DNA of 64,000 nt from NCBI RefSeq assembly GCF_900240975.1, contig NZ_LT968776.1, positions 1,240,001-1,304,000 on the forward strand, given 5' to 3'. A program made the position numbers and the translations under genes. A model generated the notes under the pieces. The model saw only the letters and a program-made list of their open reading frames with translations. It did no database searches and was not told the DNA's origin. Positions 44,534 through 54,087 of the stretch are shown here, piece by piece; position 1 is the stretch's first letter, and each line of letters begins with the position of its first letter. This DNA is from Mycobacterium sp. 4858. Its GTDB lineage: Bacteria > Actinomycetota > Actinomycetes > Mycobacteriales > Mycobacteriaceae.

Positions 44534-45855
44534 TTGAGGAACCCTTCATAGTTGCGCTGCATGAGCTGGCTCTCGATCTGTTTGACCGTATCCAAGCCAA
44601 CACCAATCATGATCAAAACCGCCGTACCGCCGAACGGCAAATTCTGAACCGCTCCGCCATTGCCGATTTGCAGGAACAAGTTGGGCAGCACGGAGATCGC
44701 GCCGAGGTAGATCGAGCCCGGCAGGGTAATTCGGCTCAGCACATAACGCAGGTAATCGGCGGTGGGCTTGCCCGGCCGGATGCCGGGGATGAACCCGCCG
44801 AACTTCTTCATTTCGTCGGCACGTTCGTCGGGGTTGAACGTGATCGACACGTAGAAGTACGTGAAGAAAATGATCAGCCCGAAGTAGATGCTGATGTAAA
44901 TCGGATCGCTGGGGTCGGAGAGGTAACTGCCGACGAACTTGTCCCACCAGCTGTTGCCCACACCGCCGCTGCCGCTGCGAATGAGCTGCGTGATCAGGTG
45001 CGGAATGTAGATGAGCGACGACGCGAAGATGACCGGGATGACGCCGGCCTGGTTGACCTTGAGCGGCAGGTAGGTCGACGTTCCGCCGTACATGCGCCGG
45101 CCGACCATGCGCTTGGCGTATTGCACGGGGATGCGGCGCTGCCCCTGCTCGACGAACACCACGCCGACGATGATGACCAGGGCGGCCACACAGACAGCGG
45201 CGAAAATCATCCCGCCGCGGCTGTCCAGAATGGTCTTGCCCTCCGACGGGATCCGCGCCGCGATGCCGACGAAGATCAGCAGCGACATCCCGTTGCCGAT
45301 GCCGCGCTCGGTGATCAGCTCGCCCATCCACATCACCAGCGCCGCACCGGCCGTCATCACCATCACGATGACGACCAGCGTGAAGATGCTCTGGTCGGCG
45401 ATGATGTCCAGCGAGCAGCCCTGCAGCAGCCCGCCGTTAGCCGCCAGCGCCACGATGCTGGTCGCCTGCAGGATGGCCAGCGCGATGGCCAGATAGCGGG
45501 TGTACTGCGTCATCTTGGCCTGGCCGGACTGGCCTTCCTTGCGCAGTTCCTCGAACCGCGGGATGACGACGGTGAGCAGCTGGACGATGATGCTCGCGGT
45601 GATGTAGGGCATCACCCCCACCGCGAACACCGTCAGTTTCAGCAGCGCGCCGCCGGAGAACAGGTTGATCAGCGAATAGATCTGCCCGGCCGCGCCGCCG
45701 CTGGCCTCTTTGATGCACTGCTGGACGTTGGGGAAATTGACGCCGGGGGACGGCAAAGCGGCGCCCAGCCGATAGAGAACGACGATGCCCAGCGTGAAGA
45801 GGATCTTCCGTCTCAGGTCGACTGTCCGCAGCGATGAGATGAAAGCCGAAAGCAC
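44530..45855 (-). CDS. secY: Protein translocase subunit SecY
   Basis: SecY is the central channel of the Sec translocon. It has 441 residues and ten membrane helices. The family signatures are present near the N-terminus (GVNFPNVQ... and [18 protein letters not shown] [16 protein letters not shown]) and later in [26 protein letters not shown] (cytoplasmic loop C5). The start is GTG 45855 after AGGAGGAAGA. It is the first of the secY-adk-mapA set. rplO, its usual neighbour, is about 15.6 kb away in this genome. Confidence 0.97.
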   Translation of the reverse strand: MLSAFISSLRTVDLRRKILFTLGIVVLYRLGAALPSPGVNFPNVQQCIKEASGGAAGQIYSLINLFSGGALLKLTVFAVGVMPYITASIIVQLLTVVIPRFEELRKEGQSGQAKMTQYTRYLAIALAILQATSIVALAANGGLLQGCSLDIIADQSIFTLVVIVMVMTAGAALVMWMGELITERGIGNGMSLLIFVGIAARIPSEGKTILDSRGGMIFAAVCVAALVIIVGVVFVEQGQRRIPVQYAKRMVGRRMYGGTSTYLPLKVNQAGVIPVIFASSLIYIPHLITQLIRSGSGGVGNSWWDKFVGSYLSDPSDPIYISIYFGLIIFFTYFYVSITFNPDERADEMKKFGGFIPGIRPGKPTADYLRYVLSRITLPGSIYLGAISVLPNLFLQIGNGGAVQNLPFGGTAVLIMIGVGLDTVKQIESQLMQRNYEGFLK

Positions 45856-46076
45856 TCTTCCTCCTGCGAGCCGGGGGTCTCCTGCATTACGCGCCCAACA
45901 CCCCGCAGGCCAGGACGTACGGCGTCGCGCGTCAAACCGTGTACGAGACTAACAGCTGAGCCGGGTGAGTCCGTCCAGGCCCGTCATCGGGCGACCGATA
46001 AATGCACAGGAAGCCGTCAGCGGTTGAGCGTAGAGTGCTCTTGACTCGTTGCGTTCGCTAAGTAAATGGGAGCAGG

Positions 46077-46982
46077 ATGACACGCACTGACCAAGACAGC
46101 TGGGACCTGGCCTCCAGCGTCGGTGCCACGGCCACGATGGTCGCCGCGGCGCGCGCGCTGGCCAGCGAGGGCACCGACCCGATCATCGACGACCCGTTCG
46201 CGGCGCCGCTGGTGCGGGCAGTGGGACTGGAATTCTTCCGCCGGCTGGTGGACGGCGAGATGACCCCCGCCGATGCGCAGGACGGCGAGCGCGACCTGCA
46301 GCTGGAAACGGATTCGATCGCCGTGCGCACCCGCTTCTTCGATGACTTCTTCCTCAACGCCGCCCGCGACGGCATCCGCCAGTCGGTGATCCTGGCCGCC
46401 GGCCTGGACGCCCGCGCGTACCGGCTGGGCTGGCCGCCCGGCAGCGTGGTCTACGAGGTCGACCAACCCAAGGTCGTCGAGTTCAAGACCGCCGCGATGG
46501 CGCAGCTGGGCGCCACGCCCACCGCCGACCGGCGCACCGTCAGCGTCGACCTCCGCGACGATTGGCCGGAAGCGTTGCGGCGCAGCGGGTTCGACCCGAC
46601 GCAGCCGACATCGTGGAGCGCCGAGGGCCTGCTGATGTACCTGCCGCCCGAAGCCCAGGACCGGCTCTTCGACAACATCACCGAGCTCAGTGCGCCCGGC
46701 AGCGTGTTGGCCACCGAATTCCACGGCGACTCCGGGCGGACGATGACAGAACGCGCCCAGCAGTTCAACGAGCGCTGGGCCAACCTGGGCTGCGACATCG
46801 ACCTGTCCGGGCTGTTTTTCGACGGCGAGCGCAGCAATGTCGTGGACTACCTGACCGGCCGGGGCTGGCGGGTGACCACCCGCGAGCGGCGGGAGTACTT
46901 CGCCGACTACGGCCTGGTCTTCCCCGACGACGAGACCTCGCAGCTGCGCAACATCGTCGCGGTCACCGCGACGCTGGGCTGA
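46077..46982 (+). CDS. Class I SAM-dependent methyltransferase, TIGR00027/LCMT-like
   Basis: A 301-residue protein of the mycobacterial methyltransferase family related to leucine carboxyl methyltransferases. Typical features are the N-terminal [20 protein letters not shown], the [11 protein letters not shown] block, [11 protein letters not shown] (SAM motif I), [12 protein letters not shown], and [19 protein letters not shown]. Start ATG 46077 follows GGGAGCAGG. A TTGACT element at 46041-46046 may be part of its promoter. It is homologous to the three tandem genes at 55.9-58.7 kb. Position next to secY matches Rv0731c as I recall. Substrate unknown. Confidence 0.9.
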   Translation: MTRTDQDSWDLASSVGATATMVAAARALASEGTDPIIDDPFAAPLVRAVGLEFFRRLVDGEMTPADAQDGERDLQLETDSIAVRTRFFDDFFLNAARDGIRQSVILAAGLDARAYRLGWPPGSVVYEVDQPKVVEFKTAAMAQLGATPTADRRTVSVDLRDDWPEALRRSGFDPTQPTSWSAEGLLMYLPPEAQDRLFDNITELSAPGSVLATEFHGDSGRTMTERAQQFNERWANLGCDIDLSGLFFDGERSNVVDYLTGRGWRVTTRERREYFADYGLVFPDDETSQLRNIVAVTATLG

Positions 46983-47013
46983 ATGCCGGAGCCGACCCTG
47001 GCTTTGCCGTAGC

Positions 47014-47679
47014 TCAGGCGGGCCGGGCGGACGGCGCCCGCACCACCATCGGCACCGCGGGGAAGCACCACGCCATCTCGGTGCGCGACTTGCGCAGCGC
47101 GGCGGTGCCGTACCCCTTCTTGCGGTGCTCGGGGTGGATCCAGATGCGCACGTTGACCTCGCCGCCCAGCAGCTCGCCGAACACCATCCCCACCTTCTCG
47201 CCCGAGTCGACGGCCACGAACCAGGCGGCCTCCTCGTCGTCGAGGCGGGAGAGCGCGGCTCCGATCTCGTCGTCGAGGTTGCCGGCCGGTCCGCCGGAGC
47301 CGTCACCGGCGGCGCCCATGTCCTCGGTGCGGGCGGCGAAGATGTCGCGGTCCTTCTCGGCGGAGAAGGGCCGCAGTTCGAGGGTCTCCCCCGAGCTGGC
47401 CGGACGCTCGCCGAGGGTGAAGCTGAGTTGTTTGTTCAGGTCCTCGAGTTCGGCCAGGATCTTGCGGCGCGAGTCGATGGTGAGCTGATCGAACGACATG
47501 CCCATCACCGCTTCGGCGGCGACGTGCGAGGTGTCGAGCAGGCGGACGATGGCCTCGACCGCGGCCGCCTTGTTCTCGGATTCCACCACGACGTCGGCGA
47601 TTTCATGGCGCCGCTCAAGGGCTTTCAACAGGGCGTCGGCGATTTCGCGGCGGGCGGCTTTGCGGTCGTGGTCGGTCAT
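47014..47679 (-). CDS. GNAT family N-acetyltransferase
   Basis: A 221-residue protein with an N-terminal helical region (about 1-110) resembling a branched-chain/topoisomerase-like helical domain (ADVVVESENKAAAVEAIVRLL, DQLTIDSRRKILAELEDL). A C-terminal GNAT domain follows, with the acetyl-CoA site HRKKGYGTAAL and the strand FVAVDSGEKVGMVFGELL. The helical domain repeats the pattern seen in DNA gyrase A-type C-terminal segments. Its start lies about 10 bases after the xylB-like stop, so both are on one transcript. Substrate unknown. Confidence 0.82.
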   Translation of the reverse strand: MTDHDRKAARREIADALLKALERRHEIADVVVESENKAAAVEAIVRLLDTSHVAAEAVMGMSFDQLTIDSRRKILAELEDLNKQLSFTLGERPASSGETLELRPFSAEKDRDIFAARTEDMGAAGDGSGGPAGNLDDEIGAALSRLDDEEAAWFVAVDSGEKVGMVFGELLGGEVNVRIWIHPEHRKKGYGTAALRKSRTEMAWCFPAVPMVVRAPSARPA

Positions 47680-47688
47680 TGCACCAGC

Positions 47689-49047
47689 CTAGAACGCGGG
47701 GGGAGGTAGCGCGCTACATCGGCGGTTTCCCAGCTCCAGGAATCGCTGGTAGCGATCCTCGATCGCGGTCGCCCAACCGGCGTCGGGTTCGACGACGCGT
47801 TCGGTGCGGGCCCACCGGGCGGCGTCGGCGATCGCGGTCTCCAGGCCGACCGCCATGCGCGCGAGGAAGGCGGCACCCAGCGCCGCGCCCTCGGGCACCG
47901 CCGACAGCTCGACCGGCCGCCCGGTCGCGTCGGCGATGGCCTGCATCCACGGCGCGACCCGGGTGCCGCCGCCGGTGGCGACGATGCGCGCCACCGGCGC
48001 GCCGCTCAGTTCGATCAGCTGGCGCACCACGAAGCCCGACGCCTCGTAGGCGGCGCGCCGCAACGCCGCCGCGTCGTGGGTGAGATCCAGGGCGTCCAGC
48101 ATGGCCCGGCGATCCGGGTCGTGGAACGGGGTGCGCTCCCCGCGGATGTAGGGCGACCACACCGGCACCCGCCCGGGCTGCGCGGCGGCGGGGTCGCCGG
48201 ACGCAACCACGCGGTCAACCCAGCCGAGGAACAGCCCGCCGGCATTGCTGGCGCCGCCGATCTGGCTCTTGCCCGCGGCCGTATGCGGGATGGTCCACAG
48301 GCCCGGCACCTGCCGGGCCTGTCCGATCGTGGTCCACACGATCAGGGTGGTGCCGCACAGCACCAGCACGTCGCCTTCGCGGTCGGCGCCGGCCACGATC
48401 TGCTCGCAGAGCGCGTCGATCGCGCCGATCGCCAGCGCGGCGCCGCTGCCGCGCACCTGCCCCACGGCGGCCCCCATGCTCTCGACCCGCGGCATCTGCT
48501 CGGGCCGCGCGCCGCGCTCGGCACACGCCTCCGGGCTCCAGCGCGTCCCGTCGAACAGCGGGTAGGCGGTCGCGGCGGTGGCGACGTCGATCACCGACTC
48601 GCCGGCCAGCGCGTGGTTGGCCACCGCCGGCGCCGGCCAGTAGCCGGCCGCGCCCGGCGCCCTCGCCGCGGTCCAGCGCAGGAACTCGGCCGCCTCGCCC
48701 AGGGCCGGCAGCGGCTGCGCGTCCTGATCCGGCGTCCGGCCGCGTTCGTCGCCGTACAGCAGCCCGGGCGTCACCGGCACGCCCGCGGCATCGACGGCCG
48801 TCAGCGACGGCACCATCGCCGACACGGCCACCGCGCGGACGTCCGGTCCGCCCAGCCGTTCCAGCGCCGCCAACGGTCCCCGCCGCCACGCCTCGTCGGC
48901 GTCGTGCTCGAGCCGGTTCGGCGCCGGCACCCGCAGCTGGTGCGGGATCCGCGCACGCGCCGTCACCCGGCCGTCGGCGTCCGCGGCGACCGCCTTGACC
49001 GCGGTGCTGCCGACGTCGACGCCGATTGTGACGTCTTTGCGTGACAC
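47689..49047 (-). CDS. xylB: FGGY-family carbohydrate kinase (XylB-like)
   Basis: A 452-residue sugar kinase. The N-terminal phosphate loop is GVDVGSTAVKAVAAD, and the C-terminal ATPase segment contains RIVATGGGTRVAPWMQAIADATGRPV. Compared with xylulokinases the substrate side is divergent, so the sugar is uncertain. The start is GTG 49047 (VSRKDVTIG); a GTG three codons further upstream is possible. It is divergent from a 2-hydroxyacid dehydrogenase and a class II aldolase. The three together suggest a pentose/tetrose or fucose-like sugar pathway (kinase, dehydrogenase, aldolase). Confidence 0.87.
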   Translation of the reverse strand: MSRKDVTIGVDVGSTAVKAVAADADGRVTARARIPHQLRVPAPNRLEHDADEAWRRGPLAALERLGGPDVRAVAVSAMVPSLTAVDAAGVPVTPGLLYGDERGRTPDQDAQPLPALGEAAEFLRWTAARAPGAAGYWPAPAVANHALAGESVIDVATAATAYPLFDGTRWSPEACAERGARPEQMPRVESMGAAVGQVRGSGAALAIGAIDALCEQIVAGADREGDVLVLCGTTLIVWTTIGQARQVPGLWTIPHTAAGKSQIGGASNAGGLFLGWVDRVVASGDPAAAQPGRVPVWSPYIRGERTPFHDPDRRAMLDALDLTHDAAALRRAAYEASGFVVRQLIELSGAPVARIVATGGGTRVAPWMQAIADATGRPVELSAVPEGAALGAAFLARMAVGLETAIADAARWARTERVVEPDAGWATAIEDRYQRFLELGNRRCSALPPPAF

Positions 49048-49077
49048 GGGCGTCACCGTACGCCAGCATTGGGGTTC

Positions 49078-50058
49078 GTGACGTCAAGACCGCGCGCGCT
49101 GGTGACCGCGCCCCTGCGGGGGCCGGGGTTCACCAAGCTCCGGGAGCTGGCGGACGTGGTCTATGACCCCTGGATCGAGCAGACCCCGCTGCGGATCTAC
49201 GGCGCCGAGCAACTGGCCGAACGCATCGCCGCGGAACGCGCCGATGTCGTTGTGGTGGAAAGCGACTCGGTGGCCGGACCGGTGTTCGAGCTGGGCCTGC
49301 GGGTGATCGCCTCGACCCGCGGGGACCCCAACAACGTCGACATCGCCGGGGCCACCGCGGCCGGTGTGCCGGTGCTGAACACCCCGGGCCGCAACGCCGA
49401 CGCGGTCGCCGAGATGACGGTGGCCCTGCTGCTCGCCGCGACCCGGGGGCTGCTGCCCGCGGACGCGGATGTCCGCAGCGGCAACATCTTTCGCGACGGC
49501 ACCATTCCCTATCAGCGGTTCCGCGGCTGGGAGATCGCCGGGCGCACCGCCGGGTTGGTGGGCCTGGGCGCCGTCGGCCGCGCCACCCGGTGGCGGCTGA
49601 CCGGGCTGGGCATGCGCGTCATCGCCCACGACCCGTACAACGACGACGCGCGGCACGGCCTCGACGAGCTGCTGGGTGAGGCGGACGTCGTCTCCCTGCA
49701 CGCGCCCGTCACCGACGACACCGTCGGCATGATCGGTGCGCCGCAGTTCGCCGCCATGCGCGACGGCGCGGTCTTCCTCAACACCGCCCGCGCTCAGCTG
49801 CACGACACCGACGCGCTCGTCGAGGCCCTGCGCGGCGGCAAGGTGGCGGCCGCCGGACTGGACCACTTCGTCGGCGAATGGCTGCCCACCGACCACCCGC
49901 TCGCCGGCATGCCCAACGTCGTGCTGACGCCCCACATCGGCGGCGCCACGTGGAACACTGAGGCACGGCAGGCGCAGATGGTGGCCGACGACCTCGAAGC
50001 GTTGCTGGCCGGCGACCCGCCCGCGCACATCGTCAACCCGGAGGTGCTGGCCTCATGA
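49078..50058 (+). CDS. serA2: D-isomer-specific 2-hydroxyacid dehydrogenase (SerA2-like)
   Basis: A 326-residue NAD-dependent dehydrogenase. The NAD-binding motif GLVGLGAVGRATRWRLTGLG is central, and the catalytic Arg and His lie in NTARAQLHDTDALVEAL and LTPHIGGATWNTE. It lacks the ACT/regulatory domain of true SerA, so phosphoglycerate dehydrogenase activity is not assured. I used GTG 49078 as start; a TTG at 49069 is in frame. The stop overlaps the aldolase ATG by four bases. It corresponds to Rv0728c by position and similarity as I remember them. Confidence 0.87.
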   Translation: MTSRPRALVTAPLRGPGFTKLRELADVVYDPWIEQTPLRIYGAEQLAERIAAERADVVVVESDSVAGPVFELGLRVIASTRGDPNNVDIAGATAAGVPVLNTPGRNADAVAEMTVALLLAATRGLLPADADVRSGNIFRDGTIPYQRFRGWEIAGRTAGLVGLGAVGRATRWRLTGLGMRVIAHDPYNDDARHGLDELLGEADVVSLHAPVTDDTVGMIGAPQFAAMRDGAVFLNTARAQLHDTDALVEALRGGKVAAAGLDHFVGEWLPTDHPLAGMPNVVLTPHIGGATWNTEARQAQMVADDLEALLAGDPPAHIVNPEVLAS

Positions 50059-50708
50059 AATCGGTCCCCCATCCCGAGACCGCGGTGCTGGACGCGGCCA
50101 AGGACATGCTGCGCCGGGGCCTGGTCGAGGGCACCGCCGGCAACATCTCCGCTCGGCGCCCCGACGGCAACATCGTCATCACGCCGTCGTCGGTCGACTA
50201 CCGCGACATGCAGCTCGACGACCTCGTTCTGGTCGACCCGGACGGCGCCGTGTTGCACGCGGCCGACGGCCGCTCGCCGTCGTCGGAGATGCAGCTGCAC
50301 CTGGCCTGCTACCGCGCGTTCGACGACGTCGGCAGCGTCATCCACAGCCATCCGGTGTGGGCGACGATGTTCGCGGTTGCGCACCAACCGATTCCGGCCT
50401 GCATCGACGAGTTCGCCGTCTACTGCGGCGGCGACGTGCGCTGCACCGAGTACGCCGCGTCCGGCACGCCCGACGTCGGCGCCAACGCGGTCAAGGCGCT
50501 CGACGGCCGGGGCGCCGCGTTGATCGCCAACCACGGCGTGGTGGCCGTGGGTCCGCGGCCGGACAAGGTGCTGCACATCACCGCCCTGGTGGAGCGCACC
50601 GCCCAGATCGTCTGGGGCGCAAGGGCCCTCGGCGGCGCGGTGCCCATCCCCGAGGACGTGAACCGCAACTTCGCCGGCGTCTACGGCTACCTGCGCGCGA
50701 ACGCCTGA
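50055..50708 (+). CDS. fucA: Class II aldolase/adducin family protein (FucA-like)
   Basis: A 217-residue zinc-dependent aldolase of the L-fuculose-1-phosphate type. The start of the fold reads GLVEGTAGNISARRPDGNIVITPSS, the catalytic Glu is in SSEMQLH, zinc ligand histidines are in IHSHPVWAT and in IANHGVVAVG. It probably cleaves a sugar phosphate into a hydroxyaldehyde and dihydroxyacetone phosphate. It overlaps the preceding dehydrogenase by four bases and the following MBL gene by one base, so all three are one operon. The exact sugar is unknown. Confidence 0.9.
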   Translation: MKSVPHPETAVLDAAKDMLRRGLVEGTAGNISARRPDGNIVITPSSVDYRDMQLDDLVLVDPDGAVLHAADGRSPSSEMQLHLACYRAFDDVGSVIHSHPVWATMFAVAHQPIPACIDEFAVYCGGDVRCTEYAASGTPDVGANAVKALDGRGAALIANHGVVAVGPRPDKVLHITALVERTAQIVWGARALGGAVPIPEDVNRNFAGVYGYLRANA

Positions 50709-51625
50709 TGCGCCCCGTCCGGTTCGGTGACGCGCGGGTGACGCGGGTGCTCGAGCTCCAATTCGACCTGGGGACACGATTTTTCCCGCACACCCCGGCG
50801 TCGGGTTGGCGGGACAACGCGGACCTGCTGGTGCCGGACTTCTTCGATCCCTCGACCGATCAGTGGCACATCGCGATCCAGAGCTGGGTGATCGAGGTCG
50901 ACGGGCTGACCGTCGTCGTGGACACCGGAGTCGGCAACGACCGCCCGCGCCCGCACATGCCGCCCTTGGACCACCTGAACACCGACTTCCTCGCCGCGCT
51001 GCGGTCGGCGGGCGTCGACCGCGCCGCCGTGGATGTGGTGGTGAACACCCACATCCACTCCGACCACGTCGGGTGGAACACCATGCTCGACAACGACACC
51101 TGGGTGCCGACGTTTCCCAACGCCCGATACCTGTTGCCCGCAAAGGACTTTCATTTCTTCGCGCCCGACGGGCCCGCGGCGCGGCGGACGCCGCGCACCG
51201 ACGAGGAAGCGGCCCAGCAGCAAGGCGACCGGCTCGTGTTCGCCGACAGCGTGGCGCCCATCGAGGAAGCGGGTCAGCTCGTCGGATGGTCGGATGACTA
51301 CCAGATCAGCCGGTCGCTGCGGCTGCGGCCCGCACCGGGGCACACCCCGGGCTCCTCGGTGCTGTGGCTGGATGCGGGTGAGCCCGCGGTCTTCGTGGGC
51401 GACCTCACCCATAGCCCGCTGCAACTCCGTCGGCCCGCCGACGCCTGCGCCTTCGACGTCGACGCGCCGGCCGCCGCCGCCACCCGCCGCCGGGTCTTCA
51501 CCGAGGCGGTCCGGGCGAAAGCGGCCGTGCTCCCCGCGCACTACCCCGGCTGCGGCGGCGCGACGATCCGCGCCGATGAGGACCGCTTCGACGTCGACCA
51601 CTGGTTGGGCTTCGAATCCCTCTGA
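50708..51625 (+). CDS. Metallo-beta-lactamase fold hydrolase
   Basis: A 305-residue MBL-fold protein with metal site NTHIHSDHVGW (HxHxDH), further His in PAPGHTPGSS, Asp in VFVGDLTHSP and His in LPAHYPG. The pattern fits quorum-quenching lactonase-like or hydroxyacylglutathione hydrolase-like enzymes, which open lactones or thioesters. The start is ATG 50708 (overlap TGATG). A larger frame upstream is the shadow of fucA. It is the third gene of the sugar operon. A sugar lactonase activity would fit the context, as an inference. Confidence 0.88.
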   Translation: MRPVRFGDARVTRVLELQFDLGTRFFPHTPASGWRDNADLLVPDFFDPSTDQWHIAIQSWVIEVDGLTVVVDTGVGNDRPRPHMPPLDHLNTDFLAALRSAGVDRAAVDVVVNTHIHSDHVGWNTMLDNDTWVPTFPNARYLLPAKDFHFFAPDGPAARRTPRTDEEAAQQQGDRLVFADSVAPIEEAGQLVGWSDDYQISRSLRLRPAPGHTPGSSVLWLDAGEPAVFVGDLTHSPLQLRRPADACAFDVDAPAAAATRRRVFTEAVRAKAAVLPAHYPGCGGATIRADEDRFDVDHWLGFESL

Positions 51626-51628
51626 CGG

Positions 51629-52486
51629 CTATGGCGTTTCGGGTTGATTGACTCGAAGTCTGCGGAACAGTCTCATCCGGTGGACGTTGACCCGATAGAA
51701 CAGGCCCGGAAACCGGCGGTACAGGTGCCAGATGACCTGAACCACAACGGGAAACACGATCAGCGGTCGATTCCGCTCCGCGCCACGCAGGATCGCGCGG
51801 GCCGCGGCCTCAGCGCTCATCTGGGGCATCAGATAGTGAGTGCGCCGACTCAACGTCGCCACCTGCTCGCGCGGCATGTTGACCACGACCATGTTGTCGT
51901 AGATCTTCGTCTTCATGTCGCCCGGACATGCTGCACTCACCTTCACGCCGAGGTCGACTCCCTCAGCCCGCAGGGAGAGCGAAAGGCCGACGATCCCATG
52001 CTTGCTGGTGCAGTATGCGGCGTTGCCCGGCTGGGGAACCAGCCCGCTCAGCGAGGAAACGTTGATGATGTGCCCATGGCCCTGGCGCGCCATTGCCCGG
52101 TAGGCGTGCACCGTCCCGTACACCACACCCAGCAGGTCGACATCGAGCACACGACGCCATTGCTGCATCGACAGGTCTCGCGAATCCCCGCCGATCGCGA
52201 TGCCGGCGTTGTTGATCATGTAGTCGATGCGCCCGTATTCGGACACGGTGTTCTCGATCAGCTCCGCCATCGCGATCGGGTCGGCCACGTCGACGGGCAC
52301 GGCCACAGCCGGTGTGCCGGCCTGCGCCAGGCGCTGGGCCACCTGACGTGCTGCATCGCCGTCGATGTCGGCGACCACGACCGTCGCGCCTCGGCGCCCG
52401 AGTTCCTCGCATAAAGCTTCGCCCAGACCCATTCCGCCGCCGGTGACGATCGCCACGGCGTCCTCGAAGTTCGTGAACCGTTGCAT
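51629..52486 (-). CDS. Short-chain dehydrogenase/reductase
   Basis: A 285-residue classical SDR. Nucleotide motif TGGGMGLGEA, acidic ADIDGD, NNAG, catalytic Ser in INVSSLSG and YCTSK (YxxxK). The C-terminus is long, with hydrophobic and basic segments (VVVQVIWHLYRRFPGLFYR), suggesting membrane association. The start is ATG 52486, eight bases after GGAGGG; frames starting at 52507 or 52567 only add residues. It is divergent from a TetR gene and converges with the MBL gene. Confidence 0.9.
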   Translation of the reverse strand: MQRFTNFEDAVAIVTGGGMGLGEALCEELGRRGATVVVADIDGDAARQVAQRLAQAGTPAVAVPVDVADPIAMAELIENTVSEYGRIDYMINNAGIAIGGDSRDLSMQQWRRVLDVDLLGVVYGTVHAYRAMARQGHGHIINVSSLSGLVPQPGNAAYCTSKHGIVGLSLSLRAEGVDLGVKVSAACPGDMKTKIYDNMVVVNMPREQVATLSRRTHYLMPQMSAEAAARAILRGAERNRPLIVFPVVVQVIWHLYRRFPGLFYRVNVHRMRLFRRLRVNQPETP

Positions 52487-52513
52487 GGCCGGGGCCCTCC
52501 GATGCATTACTAC

Positions 52514-52541
52514 ACTCGCTATAATATTACTCTTGGTATAA
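52514..52541. promoter_or_regulatory. AT-rich divergent promoter with imperfect direct repeats
   Basis: TATAAT (52520-52525) is a perfect -10 sequence on the plus strand, and its complement provides TATTAT for the minus strand. ACTC-GC-TATAA (52514-52524) and ACTC-TTGG-TATAA (52529-52541) resemble each other. The block is far more AT-rich than its surroundings. It is a likely binding region for the TetR protein that it precedes. Confidence 0.5.
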
Positions 52542-52572
52542 GTTTTTGGAAGGAGTCGCGACGGCAAGCGAG

Positions 52573-53178
52573 ATGAGCCTGCGGGAACGCAAGCGACGGC
52601 AGACTAGGCAGGAGCTGATCGGCGCGGCGATGCGACTGTTCGAGGAGAAGGGTTACGAGCAGACCACGGTCGCCGAAATCGCTTCGGCCGCAGGTGTGTC
52701 CACAAAGACGTTCTTCAATTACTTCGCGAGCAAGGATGAGGTCCTCTTCCCCCACCTCGCCCGCCGGATCGACACCGCGGTGGCGCTCATCGATCAGCGC
52801 GGATCCGATGATCGATTGGCCGATGTCCTCCTGGCAGCGATGCAACACATGTTGGCCGATGCCCTCACCGAGGAAGTCGAGGGCGGCCTGGCCGCGGTGC
52901 GGTTGCCGATGATCCTGTCGGTACCCGCCGTCCAAGCGGCCACCCTGCACCGATACTTCCTGGCCGAGACCCGATTGGCCGGGGCGCTCCATGGCGCCTA
53001 TTCCGACGTGCTCGACCCGGCGGCCGCTGCCGCCGTCGTCGGCTCGGTCATGGGGGCCGCGATCGCCGCGGCACTCGTCTGCCTGCAAGGCGGCGGCACG
53101 ACTGAACAACTGCGCGCCGCGGTTGAACACGCCATCGATATCACGATGCGCGGCGTGGGCAATCTCCCCACTACGTAG
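52573..53178 (+). CDS. TetR family transcriptional regulator
   Basis: A 201-residue TetR regulator with an N-terminal DNA-binding domain (RQTRQELIGAAMRLFEEKGY, then TTVAEIASAAGVSTKTFFNYF). A C-terminal ligand domain follows. I use ATG 52573 (MSLRERKRRQ). A TTG at 52546 would add nine residues; neither has a strong ribosome-binding site, since AAGGAG at 52549 is too far from the ATG. It is divergent from the SDR gene, its probable target. Its 3' end overlaps the AraC gene by eight bases in convergent orientation. Confidence 0.85.
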   Translation: MSLRERKRRQTRQELIGAAMRLFEEKGYEQTTVAEIASAAGVSTKTFFNYFASKDEVLFPHLARRIDTAVALIDQRGSDDRLADVLLAAMQHMLADALTEEVEGGLAAVRLPMILSVPAVQAATLHRYFLAETRLAGALHGAYSDVLDPAAAAAVVGSVMGAAIAAALVCLQGGGTTEQLRAAVEHAIDITMRGVGNLPTT

Positions 53179-54022
53179 CGTCTCGCCACCGGCGGGGCGA
53201 GACGCCGTGCGCCCGGCTGAACAGCCGGCTGAAATAGCCGGGATCGGACATTCCGACCCGCCGGGCGACCTCCCGGATGGGCAGGTCGGTTTCGGCGAGC
53301 AACCCGCGGGCCGCGGCCATGCGACGGTCGGTGATCCACTCGCCGACGGTGCGCCCGGTGCGGCGCCGCACGACGGTGGTCAGGTGTCCGGGTGTCACGC
53401 CGAGTTCGCCCGCGACGTCGCGCAGCGACAACGGCTCGGCGTGACGCCGGTCGATCGAATCGAATACCTCGGCCAGCAGCGGCTCGCCCGCGCGGCGCAG
53501 CTCCGCCACCGCCGGGCCCGCCAGCCGCGCGAGGTCGATCAACAGCAGCGTCAGATGCGCCAGCGCGGCCTGCCGATAGCCGTCCTGCCGCGCGAGCAGC
53601 TCGGCTTCGATCGACCGGATCGCGGCGTCCCATGCCGGTCGCCGCGCGGCGGGCACCTGCAGCCGCAGGATGCCGCCGGTGTGCCCGTGCAGGAACGGGA
53701 ACAGCAGCGGGTGTCCTCGCCATGCCGGCCAGGGCGATCGCCCGTCCTCGCCCAGGGCGGCGGGATCGAAGAACACCGCGACACCGTCGTCGAGGTCTTC
53801 CAGGCGGCCGGGGTCGAGCACCTCACCCGCGGCCGCCACGTAGACGAGCGAGGGCGACGGGAGGTACCAGAGCGCCGGGAAGTCGTGGATGTGGCGACCG
53901 CGGTCGACGAAATCCTCGGGGCCGGACCGCACCACCGCGACCGGGGGCGTATCCGGATCGGTCCGGTATGCATAGACCGGTACCCCGGCGCGCTGACGAA
54001 CCATCCGAGCCGGTCGCGTCAT
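53171..54022 (-). CDS. AraC family transcriptional regulator
   Basis: A 283-residue regulator. Residues 15-140 form a cupin-like sensor domain. The C-terminal AraC domain (about 185-280) has two helix-turn-helix units: LSLRDVAGELGVTPGHLTTVVRR and LPIREVARRVGMSDPGYFSRLFSR, with RRMAAARGLL between them. The start is ATG 54022. It is divergent from a methyltransferase gene, and the 65-base spacer holds two same-orientation repeats spaced by 22 bases, as expected for AraC half-sites. Confidence 0.92.
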   Translation of the reverse strand: MTRPARMVRQRAGVPVYAYRTDPDTPPVAVVRSGPEDFVDRGRHIHDFPALWYLPSPSLVYVAAAGEVLDPGRLEDLDDGVAVFFDPAALGEDGRSPWPAWRGHPLLFPFLHGHTGGILRLQVPAARRPAWDAAIRSIEAELLARQDGYRQAALAHLTLLLIDLARLAGPAVAELRRAGEPLLAEVFDSIDRRHAEPLSLRDVAGELGVTPGHLTTVVRRRTGRTVGEWITDRRMAAARGLLAETDLPIREVARRVGMSDPGYFSRLFSRAHGVSPRRWRDAT

Positions 54023-54042
54023 ATCGCCAAAAATAGTCCTAC

Positions 54043-54071
54043 TTTGACCGAGGATCGACCAATTCTTGACC
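54043..54071 (+). promoter_or_regulatory. AraC-type direct repeats before the methyltransferase gene
   Basis: TTTGACC (54043-54049) and CTTGACC (54065-54071) share TTGACC and are 22 bases apart, about two helical turns. They lie between the divergent AraC and methyltransferase genes. The repeat geometry is typical for an AraC dimer. TTGACC also resembles a -35 element. Confidence 0.5.
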
Positions 54072-54087
54072 TTGCCAGCGGTTCACC

